From Theropithecus gelada (lineage: Eukaryota; Chordata; Mammalia; Primates; Cercopithecidae): a stretch of DNA of 64,000 nt. Positions within the stretch are counted from its first letter, which is position 1. The number at the start of each line of letters is the position of its first letter. The stretch lies in NCBI RefSeq assembly GCF_003255815.1, contig NC_037686.1, forward strand, positions 58,935,888 through 58,999,887, read 5' to 3'. A program made the position numbers and the translations under genes. Of the stretch, positions 1 to 11,380 are shown piece after piece. A model generated the notes under the pieces. That model was given only the letters and a program-made list of their open reading frames with translations. It was not told where the DNA came from and ran no database searches.

Positions 1-339
1 GAAAGCAGAAGAGCCAGAGAAAGAGATGAGAATACAGAAGCAGTGACTGAAGTGATGTGATTCCTATCTTTGAAGGTGCCACAAGTCTTGAAATACAGGA
101 GGCTTCAGGAAGCTAAGACAACAACAACAAACAAATAAAAACAAACAACAAACAAACAAACAAAAAACAAGGGAATAGATTGTTCCCTAGAATCTCCATA
201 TGGGATGCAGCCCTGCCTACTTATAAGAGCCCTCTGAAACTCTTTCAGATCTCTGACCACAAGAGGTGTGAGAAAATACAGTTTTGATAGAAACTACCAA
301 GTTTGCAGTATTGTGTTACAACAGAAATAGGAAACTATA
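1..339 (+). mobile_element. MLT1-like MaLR LTR, 3' part
   Basis: The text follows the 3' half of MLT1-type LTRs: a block about the gene product ending in acagccctgcc-like sequence, then the typical end with ttgtgttacaacagaaatag and aaactata. The 5' part lies outside the window. An A-rich CAAA-type expansion sits inside it. Non-coding. Family level is fairly safe; the subfamily is not. Confidence 0.7.
118..170 (+). repeat. CAA/CAAA-rich simple repeat
   Basis: Imperfect runs of caa and caaa units interrupt the MLT1-like LTR. This is probably an expansion of an A-rich patch after insertion. Confidence 0.85.
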
Positions 340-1370
340 GAAAACAAGAGACATTTGTACAAGATTTGGATGGTGAAAATAAAGAAGTAGTTATTTTTTC
401 CACACTGTTAAAATCAGAATTATGAACCAGCACATCAGGATTTCATGCACACCATTTGTCCTTGTTGGTGTGGGGAAGCACTTCCAGCTTTGCAGGACAA
501 TTTTAGTTCTTTGGCTTTTGGTACCAGATATGTACGCATCTACATGGTAAAGCGTGCCAGCTTCTGTTGCAGATCACCTGTAGCATCAGTGTTGTTGCTG
601 GTGAGGGATGAATGCAAGTTGTGACTTGTCATCAAGGATTTCCGCTAGGGCTTGTGTCCATCTCTCCTTTCCAACCACCTGGCTAGATGAACTATGCAAT
701 CTTCAAGCCTAATAGTCCACATAGTGTCCTTGAGTAGATTTCTCCACGAGCCTCCCCAAATGCATAACGTCAAATCCTTTATTCTACATCACCCCGTTAG
801 TGGTATTCTTCTTATAAGTAGGTGAAGCCAAACATCTAGAATTTTGACCTTTAGGATTTTGGAGAAAAGTGATTCAATTTCTTGCAGATAATCCTTTGGA
901 GAAATACCTCTAACAACTTGTCTTTAGTGGTGACTGAACGCTAGACTGCAGACCACCAAATTACCCTGAAACCTAAGCTGCCTCTAATTAAGTTGAGTTC
1001 AGCAAGCTTTAAAGTTTAGCATACACAGCATACTCCATTATCAAATGTAAATGCTTCAGGTCTAAAAAATCACCTAAAGGCATAAGTTGCATGTGCAAAT
1101 GACTCGTAATGTCCCTGGCCCATACTCCTGCTACATTGCCTTCTACTTCTTAACTCACGATGCTGGTCTCATGAGAAACTCCCTATAATAAGCAGACTGA
1201 GTTATAAAAAATGCAAAGCACTGTGTTTAAGTACCATGTGCTATGCTTCTTTACCAAAAGTGAATGTCTGTGACATTACAGTCATTCTCTGTTGTAGCAC
1301 TGAGAGACAAGGGTGAGGAAAATTCTCCCAGTTGGCAAAACTTCAAGTAGTGCACATGAACGTAACTTTG
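340..1370. other. Unassigned stretch, no gene seen
   Basis: I find no long frame, splice-flanked exon or repeat family that I recognise. The block around 430-830 is less AT-rich than its surroundings and could be old retroviral interior, but no protein motif supports that. Confidence 0.5.
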
Positions 1371-1598
1371 TTTTAGTTTTAATACTTTTATTATTTCACA
1401 TTTATGTATGTTTCATTGAAATATAGAATTGTGTGTATTTATCATGTACCACATATTGGTTTGAAGTATCTATAGCTGGTAAAATGGTTAAATAAACTAA
1501 TTAAATGCATTGTCTCACATAGTTATCATTTAATCATTTATAATTAAGTGATGAGAACACATAACATCTACTCTCAGTATTTTTCAATAATACGATAC
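1371..1598 (-). mobile_element. L1 3'UTR fragment (L1MA/L1PB-like)
   Basis: The + strand reads as the reverse complement of an L1 3'UTR: the tatttatcatgtaccaca block, the segment about growing out of aaactaattaaatgca, then gagaacacataacatctact. It lacks a clear poly-T at its left side. It abuts an L1 piece in the opposite orientation at about 1599. Confidence 0.75.
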
Positions 1599-1785
1599 CT
1601 TACATGTGGAATCTAAAAAAGTTGGTGTCATAGAAGTAGAGAGTACAATGGTGATTACTAGAGGCTGGGGTAATTGGGTGGGGAGGGCTAGGGAGTGTTG
1701 GCCAAATGATACATGTTTAATTTAGATGGGAGAAATAATATAGCATCGTGACTACAGCAAATGATGTTTATTTTACATGGAAGGG
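1599..1785 (+). mobile_element. L1 3'UTR fragment, inverted relative to neighbour
   Basis: It starts with tacatgtggaatctaaaaaa and continues with the L1 block containing atggtgattactagaggctg. In an intact element these bases lie upstream of the 1371-1598 piece but on the other strand. The arrangement fits a 5' inversion of one minus-strand L1. Confidence 0.75.
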
Positions 1786-1904
1786 CAGACAGCAAAAAGC
1801 ATAGATTTATACTGATTAATGAGAAGTGAACAATGGTTTGTGTTTCAAGAGGAGGACAAGAGGGAGAAATCTGTGGTTAAATCTCTCTGAAAGGACACAG
1901 AGCA

Positions 1905-3250
1905 TAAAGATATTTGTAAGCCATGGGAATGCTTAGTAAAGAAAAATCTCAGCTGAGAAGAATCTTAATCAGGTGAACAAGATGACTCGTTCTGTATCTG
2001 GCAGTCACTTGACCCAGCCACTTGTGATCTTGCTCAAAGGACTCACAAATCAAGCGTCCATGGCAGCAGAACAGTAGGTTATGCAATATGGATTGGAGCC
2101 ACTGCTCTGTCTTCATCTTGCCAACAGCAGCGATCAACACCAAGTCCCCAACATTATCCTATTTCCATAGGGAGGGTGTTTCAGCATGCAATGGATGTCA
2201 GGTGGACTGTACTTCCATCATGGAGGGCAGTGGTTCGTTCTCATTATTATTAGCTCTTACTTTGCATGGGAATTTCTTATCCTGAAAATGCTTCTTCTGC
2301 TAAAATCGCCATCTCTGGAATTGCAAAATGCCTGATTTACCACAATGGTATCCTAGCCAGCATTGTCCCTGACAAGAATTTTTTTTTTTTTTTTAAGACG
2401 GAGTCTCACACTGTCGCCCAGGCTGGACTGGAGTGCAGTGGCACGATCTCCTCTCACTGCAACCTCTGCCTCCCCAGTTCAAGGACTTCTCCTGCCTCGG
2501 CCTCCCAAGTAGCTGGGATTACAGACGCCTGCCACCATGCCCAACCAATTTTTTTTTTTTTAGTAGAAACGGGGTTTCACTATGATGGCCAGACTAGTTT
2601 CAAACTCCTGACCTCATGATCCACCTGCCTCAGCCTCCCAAAGTGCTAGGATTATAGGCGTGAGCCACTGCGCCCAGCCAATAAATGTATTTTATAGCAT
2701 ATAAAGTGTGGCAATGGGCTCATGCTTTTGGAAACCACTGTTCTTTTGTTATCCATCAGAGTGAAGCAGCTGGCCTTCTAGAACTGTGGAACAAATATCA
2801 GTTATTACACCCACTATGTGTCAGCCTCTTGAGGGATAGTTTAATGCCCTCCAGGAAGCAGCCTCTACTCTCATTTTGTGACTAATACATGGTGTTGCTC
2901 CTCCCACAGCTAGGATCCACAGGTCTAGGAATAAATGAGGTGAAAATGGGAACGGATCTTCTCACTAGCGCTTTCAGTGATAAAATGTTTGCTATATCTA
3001 TGACTTTAAGCTCTACTGGTCTAGTAATCTTAGTTTCTAGGAAGGCATGTTTCTGTCAAAGGGCACAATAATGCTTCCACTAACCTGGAAGTGGGTACTA
3101 CCTCCTGGCCATTTGGGATCCTAATGCCAGTGAATGAATAGGTAAAGAAAGATGCTAGTGTGATGGCCATGATGATCAATTCTGATTTCAAAGGGAAATT
3201 GAGTTGCGACTGCATAATGGTGGTAATATGGAGAATGTTTGCAATTCAAA
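1905..3250 (+). mobile_element. ERVL-type endogenous retrovirus pol remnant: integrase and dUTPase
   Basis: Several frames resemble ERVL pol in the correct order. About 1905-2100 matches the region of the integrase zinc-binding domain. About 2160-2378 matches the core domain, with short patches such as CNGCQVDC and ECLIYH-like KCLIYH. After the Alu, 2695-2790 continues with WQWAHAFGNH and SEAAGLLELWN. About 3165-3215 resembles the dUTPase motif that follows integrase in ERVL (INSDFKGK). Frameshifts, stops and the Alu make it non-functional. No LTR is clearly attached. Confidence 0.75.
2379..2680 (-). mobile_element. Alu (S-like), full length
   Basis: Poly-T at the left, both monomers, the middle A-rich linker (as T run) and the gcccagcc end are present. 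It is inserted in the integrase core of the ERVL remnant, just after the sequence for a short VPDKN-like patch, so it postdates that provirus. Confidence 0.95.
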
Positions 3251-4644
3251 AGATGTGTTAGTATGAAACCTCCTATTTCTCCATTTTCAAGTTACAGCAT
3301 ATCAAAGGACAAGTGTGACTCAACTAGGAAAGGAATTGTACATTACCCAAAGATGGATGAATGTGCTTTGCATTCTCTTTTGGGGAACAGATTATTTTGT
3401 CCTCAGTTCTACGAGGGATAGGTGCCTCCTGTTAAATGCAAGATTAATTTTCTTATTGTCTCTGTGTGGAAGTTAATCAGGGTTAAAGTAGGTACCTACG
3501 GATGCCAAGCTGACGATAAGTGGACTATGCTGATTTTGTTGGGGGTCAACTTAATTAAGCCAGAAATACTTTTCCATGACTTTCAATCCCTCTGTGATTC
3601 CAGGTTGGAGCTGGCTATGAGATAAATTTACAGGAGAGGTTAGAGAAATGAAGAAGATGTTGTATATACTTCTAAAGTTTGGAGTTAGGACTCTGGGAAT
3701 GACATCTCAATGTTGTCACTGACTGGCTAACTCACCTTACTGGCACGAGGTGCATGTGAGCCCAGTGCTCCTCCTGTGGTTCCTCCGAGCTGCTCTGGGT
3801 TAAAGGGACCTCTTCCCCTGCATGTCCGATGAGGTGAGAGGAGATAGTCATGGTCTTCACTTTTTTCTCATGAGTCCCAGGTTTTTCTTGCAAGAACCAG
3901 TTTGTCCTGGCCCTCACACTTCACATTCAGCTCTCCTCTCTACCAAGAGCATCACTGTCCAGATGAAAAGGACGTGCATACACCTTACCAGCTCTCTAAG
4001 TTGAGTAAAGTCTAATTCTTATAATAGCTTTCTTATTCTATATTACTCAAATCAATATATCACTTTATACTCTGACAGATACACAGCCTTTAGACACGTG
4101 AATACATACACACACACACAACAAGACAGAAACAAAGCAAAAATCAGTACTTAAAACTAGATCATTGAACACAGTGTCTGTATACCGTAAACATTTTCTC
4201 ACGTCCCTTTTGACTCGCACCATTACTGCTGCAGCCATTTGATCAGACTTGTAAACTGACAGTATCTTGCTTCAGACACCACAGATGCCCTTGAGAACAT
4301 CTCCACAGGTACACCCTCAGCTAATATGAACTTGTATAAACACTGAAGTATAAGTGAGTTACCCCTTACAGGGCAACCCTTGCCAAAGGCAGTTATCTAG
4401 TTATCTGGTGAATAAATGCTCTTCTAATCTGTCTTAATGGTGGAGAACTCTGAGGTTCTTGAGAAATAACTAGTTCTTCAGAACTACAAGGATCTTTAGA
4501 AAGCTGCCAGCAGGATAAAATTCATTTATCCACAGTGGTGATCGGCTAAACAATTCAACTTTTTATCAACTGTTCCTTCTATCCTTTTTTGTTCTTCGTA
4601 ACTATTTGCCTTTGCTTGGGATCACTTTCAAAAATAAAACGCTT
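3251..4644. other. Unassigned; possible downstream part of the ERVL copy
   Basis: No gene is visible. Position after integrase and dUTPase suggests degraded retroviral 3' sequence. Around 4405-4420 there is a polyadenylation-like gaataaatgct, which could belong to an old LTR, but no paired ends were found. A short CA run lies near 4108-4120. Confidence 0.4.
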
Positions 4645-4783
4645 GGCTGACTGTATTGGCTCACTCCTGTAATCCCAGCACTTTGGGAGGCTGAGAAAGG
4701 AGAATTGCTTGAGCTCAGGAGTTCGAAACCAGCCTTGGCAACATAGTGAGACCTCTTCTCTATTTATAAAAAAATAAAATGAA
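4645..4783 (+). mobile_element. Alu left-monomer fragment (FLAM-like)
   Basis: It begins with a degenerate ggctgactgtattggctcac, carries aatcccagcactttgggag and ends in an A-rich tail after one monomer. Length near 135 bases fits a free left monomer or a truncated Alu. Confidence 0.9.
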
Positions 4784-5320
4784 TAAACCCCCTGCATTCA
4801 AGACATTTTCTTTTGGAGGAACACAGGTTAAGGGAATTGTTATCGATGTAGCCCCAGAAAGAACACCCTTTGAGGGGATTTTGGAATTGGGCCCTCACCC
4901 GTCAGTCAATAAGGACACTACTGCTGGGAGGAGGTGTGGAGCTGCTGATTCTTGGCACCTATTGGCTTCACAATTACATTTATTTCACCAGCGATTTATT
5001 TTGAAAAGGCACAGGAAGAAAATGTAGAGTTTGCTCTTTTTTTTTTTGTGGTGGTACATGAATAAAATGAAGAAATAGTAATTATAAATACTTCAGATTG
5101 AATACCTGTTGATAGCAGCTGACAAGTTACAAAGGAAACTGACTGTTTAGCCCTAGTAGGTTGCCTTTGCCAAAATCAGAACTGAGAGAGAAAGGATAGG
5201 ATGCTGAGTCATGGGAGAGAAAAACTTGGGTGAATGAACCTGGACCCTGAGATTCTCTTGAATCCACTAGCGTGAGACAGATTATTTCAAAAAAAAAATT
5301 GCACTCCTATATATATATAT
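4784..5320. other. Unassigned stretch
   Basis: No gene or familiar repeat is seen. A short T run near 5038-5048 and a short TA run at 5311-5320 just before the next Alu are the only simple features. Confidence 0.5.
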
Positions 5321-5612
5321 TTTTTGAGATGAAGTCTTGCTCTGTCACCTAGACTGGAGTACAGTGGCACAGTCTTGGCTCACTGCAACCTCCATCTCCC
5401 TGGTTCAAGTGCTTCTCATGCTTCATTCAGCCTTCCAAGTAGCTGGAAGTGCAGGCATGCACCATCACTCCCAGCTAATTTTTGTATTTTTAGTAGAGAT
5501 GAGGTTTCACAATATTGGTCAGGTTGGTCTTGAACTCCTGACCTCAAGTGTTCCACCTGCCTCGGCCTCCCAAAGTGCTGGGATTACAGGCATGAACCAC
5601 TACTCCTGGTCC
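5321..5612 (-). mobile_element. Alu (J/S-like), diverged
   Basis: Short poly-T followed by gagatgaagtcttgctctgt, both monomers and a diverged 5' end (actcctggtcc on the + strand). Many substitutions point to an older copy. Confidence 0.95.
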
Positions 5613-6350
5613 AAAAAATCTTTCTCATTTATCTAGTTACTGCCTTATTGCCTCCAAGCTTGGGTTGGGTATCAGCAGAGCCTAAGCTGATATGTTCTCT
5701 CCCTGCTGTGGGAAGATACCACCCACTCACCAAAGAATTGCAGGATCTGAAAACAGGGGATTATGTGTTGTAGTAAATCTCAAAGGTGTTGGATCAGAGA
5801 TGGAGACCTGACAGGCTAGATAGGGAAAAATTCATTGACTTGGGACTATGCCCTTGTAATTTGAGATCGAGCATCCTGTCAATACAAAGCAGTCATGGTG
5901 ATACTTGAGAGTCAATGATATCCGGAGCTATTCCCAATATGCTGTAGGGATAGCTTCATAATGGACTCAGTGATGACTGCAGTAAATGACAAGAGTATTT
6001 AGAAAGGTACCAGAAGCCTCAGGGATATGGAGATGTGGATGCTGGAATATATTTCATATGTAAGATCACAGGGAATGTATCACCTGTGTTCCCTGTGAGT
6101 GATACAAGGTCATTTCGTTTATTAAAGCCACAAGAAATATAGGTTCTTAGGTAAGTTAGACAGCAACACTTGTGAGAATCAGTAACTGCCTTCTCCATGC
6201 TGGAGATGACAGGAGAAAATGTTGCTACAGAGCTAAGCTCTCCACTGTCAGTGTGGATAATACGATTTTGGAACATCAGAGGCCACGTGGTGGTAATTAA
6301 GTGAAATAGGCAAGGTGAAGGTAATTGCCATAAAAGGGCAGTAAAGCTCG
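5613..6350. other. Unassigned stretch
   Basis: No gene is seen. GC content is moderate and several short frames exist on the minus strand, but none resembles a protein that I know. Old retroviral interior is possible given the neighbours, without motif support. Confidence 0.4.
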
Positions 6351-6704
6351 TATATTAGTTTGTTTTCAAACTGCTATGAAGAAATACTTGAGACTGGATA
6401 ATTTATAAAGGAAAGAGTTTTGTTTGACTCAGTTCTGCATGGCTGGAAAGGTCTCAGGAAACTTACAATTATGACCAAAGGGAAACTAACTACCTTCTTC
6501 ACAGGGCAGCAGGAAAGAAAAGAGAAGGGGACACTGCCTCTTATAAAACCATCAGATGTTGTGAGAACTTACTCACTTTCACAAAAACAGCATAGGAGAA
6601 ACCGCCCCATGATCCAATCATCTTCCACCAGCTCCCTCCCTCCACACAGAGGGATCACAATTCAACATGAGATCTGGGTAAGGACACAGAGCCAAACCAT
6701 ATCA
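6351..6704 (-). mobile_element. THE1/MST-type MaLR solo LTR, complete
   Basis: The + strand is the reverse complement of a THE1/MSTA-type LTR from the tattagtttg end through the ccatcagatgttgtgag and ccccatgatccaatca blocks to gccaaaccatatca. Length is 354 bases, typical of THE1. Flanks gctcg (6346-6350) and gctgg (6705-6709) look like a 5-base target duplication with one change, as expected for this class. There is no internal region, so it is a solo LTR. Confidence 0.9.
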
Positions 6705-7126
6705 GCTGGAAAGACAACCAGGATGCTTTGACCTGCAAGGATCTTAAGCAATGACTAATAGGTAATAGTGATCTCAGGGACAAAATATATGACAAACTAA
6801 CTTGGATGTTGCTTGATTGGAAAAACAGAGAAGAAAGAGGGAGAATCAATGAAATAAATGTGGAGGTCAGCCACAGCGATTGCAAATAATGATCTATTAT
6901 TTTCCAGATCTAAGCCAGTTATCAGATGCAGAATGTTTTAATTGAAGGAGAGGTCAGGACTTCTAAATATATGCGTGTGTGTGTGTGTGCGTGCATGCTA
7001 CACACACTATTGAAAAAATTGAAACCACCCAAAAGCTGTTGGTTACCAAGTTTGAGCTGATTCTGACACCAGTAGAAACAAAGCACTATAACTTTCTGGT
7101 TAGAGTGAAAAGTCATGGAGGTCAGG
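6705..7126. other. Unassigned stretch with a short GT run
   Basis: No gene is seen. An alternating gtgtgtgt run lies at about 6975-6990. The rest is ordinary AT-rich sequence. Confidence 0.5.
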
Positions 7127-7689
7127 TGTGACGGGTAATGTTAAGGGTCAACCTGATTGGATTGAAGGATGCAAAGTATTGTTTCTGGGTATGTCTGTGA
7201 GGGTGTTGCCAGAGGAGATTAACATTTGAGTCAGTGGACTGGGAGAGAAAGACCTATCTTCAAGGTGGGTGGGCACCATCCAATTGGCTGCCAGCATGGC
7301 TAGAAAAAGCAGGCAGAAGAAACTGGAATAAGCTGGATTGCTGAGTCTTCCAGTTTTCATCTTTCTCTCATGCTGGATGCTTCCTGCCTTTGAACATCAG
7401 TCTCCAGGTTCTTCAGTCTTTGGATCTTGGACTTACACCAGTGATATGCCAGGGGCTCTCAGGCCTTTGGCCACAGACTGACTGAAGGCGACACTGTGGG
7501 CTTCCCGACTTTTGGGGCTTTGGGACTCAGACTGAGCCACTACTGGCTTCCTTGCTCCTCAGCTTGCAGAAGACCTATCACGGGACTTCACTTTGTGATC
7601 GTGTGAGTCAATTCTCCTTAATAAACTCACTTTCATATATATATATATGTAGCATATATTTCTATCACTCCAGAATGTCCATGTACTCA
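7127..7689 (+). mobile_element. ERVL-class LTR (MLT2-like)
   Basis: Starts tgtgacgggtaatg and runs through gatgcaaagtattgtttctg, the gggtgggcaccatccaa block, aggggctctcaggcctttgg and a polyadenylation-like taataaactcac, then a TA-rich stretch and a diverged end. The same family recurs, internally deleted, on the minus strand at 63717-63850. The class is fairly sure; the subfamily is not. Confidence 0.75.
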
Positions 7690-8089
7690 TCCTGTGATTA
7701 TTTTTCTAATCGTGTAGTTAGGATGGATACACTTTAACTGAAATCATTTAACACAAATGTTTTTGTCTTGTGAATTAAAATCTATTCAGATGGGGAAGGC
7801 CCAGCAGAAGTCCCTGAAACTTTCCTCCTCCACCACCACATAAACGAATTCCCTACTAGGATGAATTAAAAAGATTAACACCACCATCAAAGAATGAAAG
7901 TATTCTGTGGTGGTAGACCCTAAACATTCACATTTAGTTCCAGTCTGGTCACTATAAAAATCAACAAATTGTGCCAGAGAATGGCGAGGCATCATAAAGT
8001 GAAACAAACAGTATCTCAGTCGCAGCTGTCAAGTCCCATATGGTATTGACACTTAAATAATTTAACACAGTCTCTGGCGCTGAGTATGT
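7690..8089. other. Unassigned stretch
   Basis: No gene is seen. A 73-codon frame on the minus strand (7786-8007) has no similarity that I can name. Confidence 0.45.
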
Positions 8090-8970
8090 GGCTATTGATC
8101 AAAGTTAAGAACTGCCATTAAAAGATATCAATGAGAGAGTTAAAAAGTCAGGCTCCAGACAGATCCTTGTAATAACTATAAACATCAAATTATTCATATT
8201 GAAATATTAAAAAGTGCTGTGTATCCACAAAAATTCAGGTAATATACTCAGAAAAAGGGCACAACTAGTTGTGTGTGTTCTTCACAAAATAAGATATCCA
8301 GTTGGCAATAAACACTGAAATATACTTAAATAGTTTGTGATCAAGGTTATAGAAATTAAAAACACAATGTGATACCTCACAATGTGATAACACACAACTC
8401 CATTTATCACAATATGATAAACTTGCACCCAAATTGCTAAAGTACAAAAAAGAAATACAATGGCATTGGAGGGATGTGCATCAATGGGAATTTTCATGCT
8501 TATTAATAAGGTAGGAACTGGGAGAACAGTGGTTGAAAACTGGTTGACGGTATACACTAAAGCCATACATCTGTGAACTTTATCATTTAATCATTTCTCT
8601 CCTAGGTCTATTCCAGAGAAAAAATTATATGAATATTTAACAAAGGATGTGTAAACAAATCTTTTTAGAAGTGATGTTTATAACATCCCAAATTTGAAAA
8701 CCCAAATGTACATAAACAGTTGGCTGATTAAACTATAATATATTCATAAACAGAATCCTTAGAGCAGAAAGAATAAATAATTTACAACTACATACAATAA
8801 CATGGATAGATCTAACAAAGATAATGTCAAACAAACGCCGACAGACATAAAGAAATACTGAAAAGAAGTACAGTACAAAGTACTGAAAAAGGCAAAAGCA
8901 ATGTATGGTTTTAGGTGTCAGGATAGTGATTATTCTTCATGAAGAAAGCGATGATTAGAAAACAGCTGAT
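8090..8970 (+). mobile_element. L1M 3' end (ORF2 C-terminal part and 3'UTR)
   Basis: Diverged L1 text in order: agatatccagttggcaataa, the cacaatgtgatacctcac block, the region about atgtacataaacagttggct, then acaataacatggatagatct and the agtcagg-like tggtgtcaggatagtg segment. Many changes mark an old L1M. No open frame survives. Confidence 0.8.
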
Positions 8971-9096
8971 GATATTCTACAATTTTTGTGGAAATGGCTA
9001 TAAGGGTGTGTCCAGTCTGAATAAATACCAATATGCAAACACCTGATTTGCTTTCTTTGAAACATTTATTTTATAATGTAATAAACATTACCTTAA

Positions 9097-9300
9097 ATGG
9101 AAAAGACAGCAGTACAAATTCGTTGCCTTGCTCAGGGCTATGTTTATTCTTCTGTTCTCTGCCACAATATACTCTGCAGGGTTTTTGTCTTTCAGTTATT
9201 CTGCAGAACATTATTACTCTGGTGCACTATACTGATGCAATTGTGCTCATTGCAACCACATGAATCAGGCAGTAGTTCTCTGTGTACCATAGCAAGATAT
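9097..9300 (+). mobile_element. ERVL-type reverse transcriptase scrap
   Basis: One frame contains an AQGYVYSSVLCHN patch that fits the retroviral RT QGY motif region, and another frame shortly after gives LVHYTDAIVLI, which aligns to the ERVL YIDD box with the second catalytic aspartate lost (YTDA). A frameshift separates the two patches. It is dead and short. Its relation to the integrase remnant at 1905-3250 is unknown. Confidence 0.65.
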
Positions 9301-11380
9301 ATGCATTCTAGATAGTGGGAAATAAGGCCCACAAAGGTGAAAGGACCTGCCCCTCAACCACTTTTTTGAGGCTCTAATAGTATAATCCATGGCATTGTAT
9401 CTCCTCTAAGGCACAAGGCTATTTTTGGAACTTTGTACACCATCTTGCTAAAACTTGCTGGACCTCTTTGATTTCTGAACATGGTATACATGATATCTGG
9501 AATGCTATTTCATGGAATTCATCAGGTAACTCAGAAGTCTTTGAGCAAGAACATCTTCTTCATCATGTCTAGCCTGAGTACAAGCTGCCTTTCCACTCAT
9601 GCTGTATAACTCCACAGATCTGACACTACCAGAGGTATCTGAGTAGATAAGGTCCATTCTGGAATCTCTAGCATGACAAAAAAGGAGAGTTACAGAGACC
9701 ATTTCTTAAAAATGAAAGCCAGGTCTTGACTTGACTAGAAGACAACTACTCAGCATTTTAAAAACAGCGCTTGATGTGGTACTTGTCCCTATTTGGGCTT
9801 GAGCCCTAATAGAGCATCAGTGACTTTGCAACCAGAGCTGCCCATCTTGACCTGCTTATTGTAGGATACATGAGACAGCTTGGGCAGCTGCAGCAGAAAT
9901 TTATTTATATTGGAAATAATGCATTATAGATCTAGCCTCAGAAGGTTTAGAAGGCAAAAGATATTTTGAATGAGTTGGTGACTTAGATTCCTTTGTCACC
10001 TACCTCTGCTACCTCAATGCTTCTTACTCAGTATAAATATGTAGCCTTGTAAAAACTTCTCCATAGCAACCTTGTAAAAGAGAATAACTGCCTTGTTCAC
10101 AAATTCATCAGGTTACCATGCTGCACTACAGTGACTGTGTATTATATTTATTTTGCTGCACAATAGGCCTATCAAGGACGATATCAAGGCAACAGTCAGG
10201 AGATATCTTCCCACTGAATGAAGCAGTTAGTAGTATACTTGGTCATTCACCTTATATGGAGAGATGCCTGAAGTAAAGATATAAACGAATTCATCAACAA
10301 GTAGCTCTGATGTTTAGTCAAGAACGTTGGAGAAGAAAGTTTAGAGAATTGGAGCCAAGGGAGTTTGGGAAAGTGGAAAAGTAGTATGGATATATGAGAC
10401 AGGGAAAAAAGAATGGTGATCTTTGTTTCACATTTTCATGAGGACTAGACAGCATCCATCACCAAGGAGAAATGACTAAAACGGAAGGGTAGAATTCTTC
10501 TGATGCAAGTAAATTACCTTCTCTTCTTAGCCAGACCAGTTTTTATAAAATGGGCCTGAAATAACCACCATCTATAAACTGACAAAATATCTGATTTACC
10601 AAAAGAGATCCCACATACTATTATCTAAAATCAAAGGACACATTCTGCACTAAAAGAAATGCAACATTTGGGTCAAGACCATAGGATTCATTGGTCCCAT
10701 TAAACCACGTCAATTTGAAGTGTCCATTTAGATGACTTATTAAATTCTTGGTTAAGATGACAGCTCAGGGATAACACCCTGCAGAACATAGTATATATGC
10801 TATACCCCAGTGAATACAAGAGTCCGGTATCCCCAATAGCTAGAATATGGGTCTGAGTACCAGTGATGTCGGTTTTGGCTCCATCACCATCAATCCTAGA
10901 GATATACTTGTGAAATATGTTCTTCTCAAACTTGTAAGTATACACCATGGTGTGGTGGATTAGAAGTCCTAGTTCCACAGACTATGGATTTCAACTGACC
11001 ACCAATTTTGTGGCTGGGTGATGGGTTAGAATTTTTGTAGGTTATACATGTTCTGAATGGTGTAGGGGGTGGGTATTGTATGCCCTATTATAAATCCTTT
11101 TGGAACTCTGATTTCCAGCAACGACTACTCCTCGAGGCACAGGTTTAAACCGAGGGCAGCTCATCTCGGCTGCAATGTATTATCTTTCATGTGTTGCCCC
11201 AGACTTTCTGTGACAGCACTATTTGGCACATCTGTGAGCAACTTAACCATTTTAGCATAAGAATCAACTGGAAGTGAAAGATCACTAACATCTTGACCAG
11301 TTGGTAAGTGCCCTCCTCTTAGGTTCCTATAACAGGCAGTGCCCAGTTTCCCACAGAGGTTATCAACTCTGTTACTTACT
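9301..11380. other. Unassigned 2 kb, possibly retroviral interior
   Basis: No recognised gene. The block has fewer A/T runs than its surroundings and several minus-strand frames of 60-92 codons (9505-9702, 10700-10978). It follows an ERVL RT scrap directly, which makes proviral interior or an unlisted old repeat likely, but I cannot match any domain. Confidence 0.35.
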
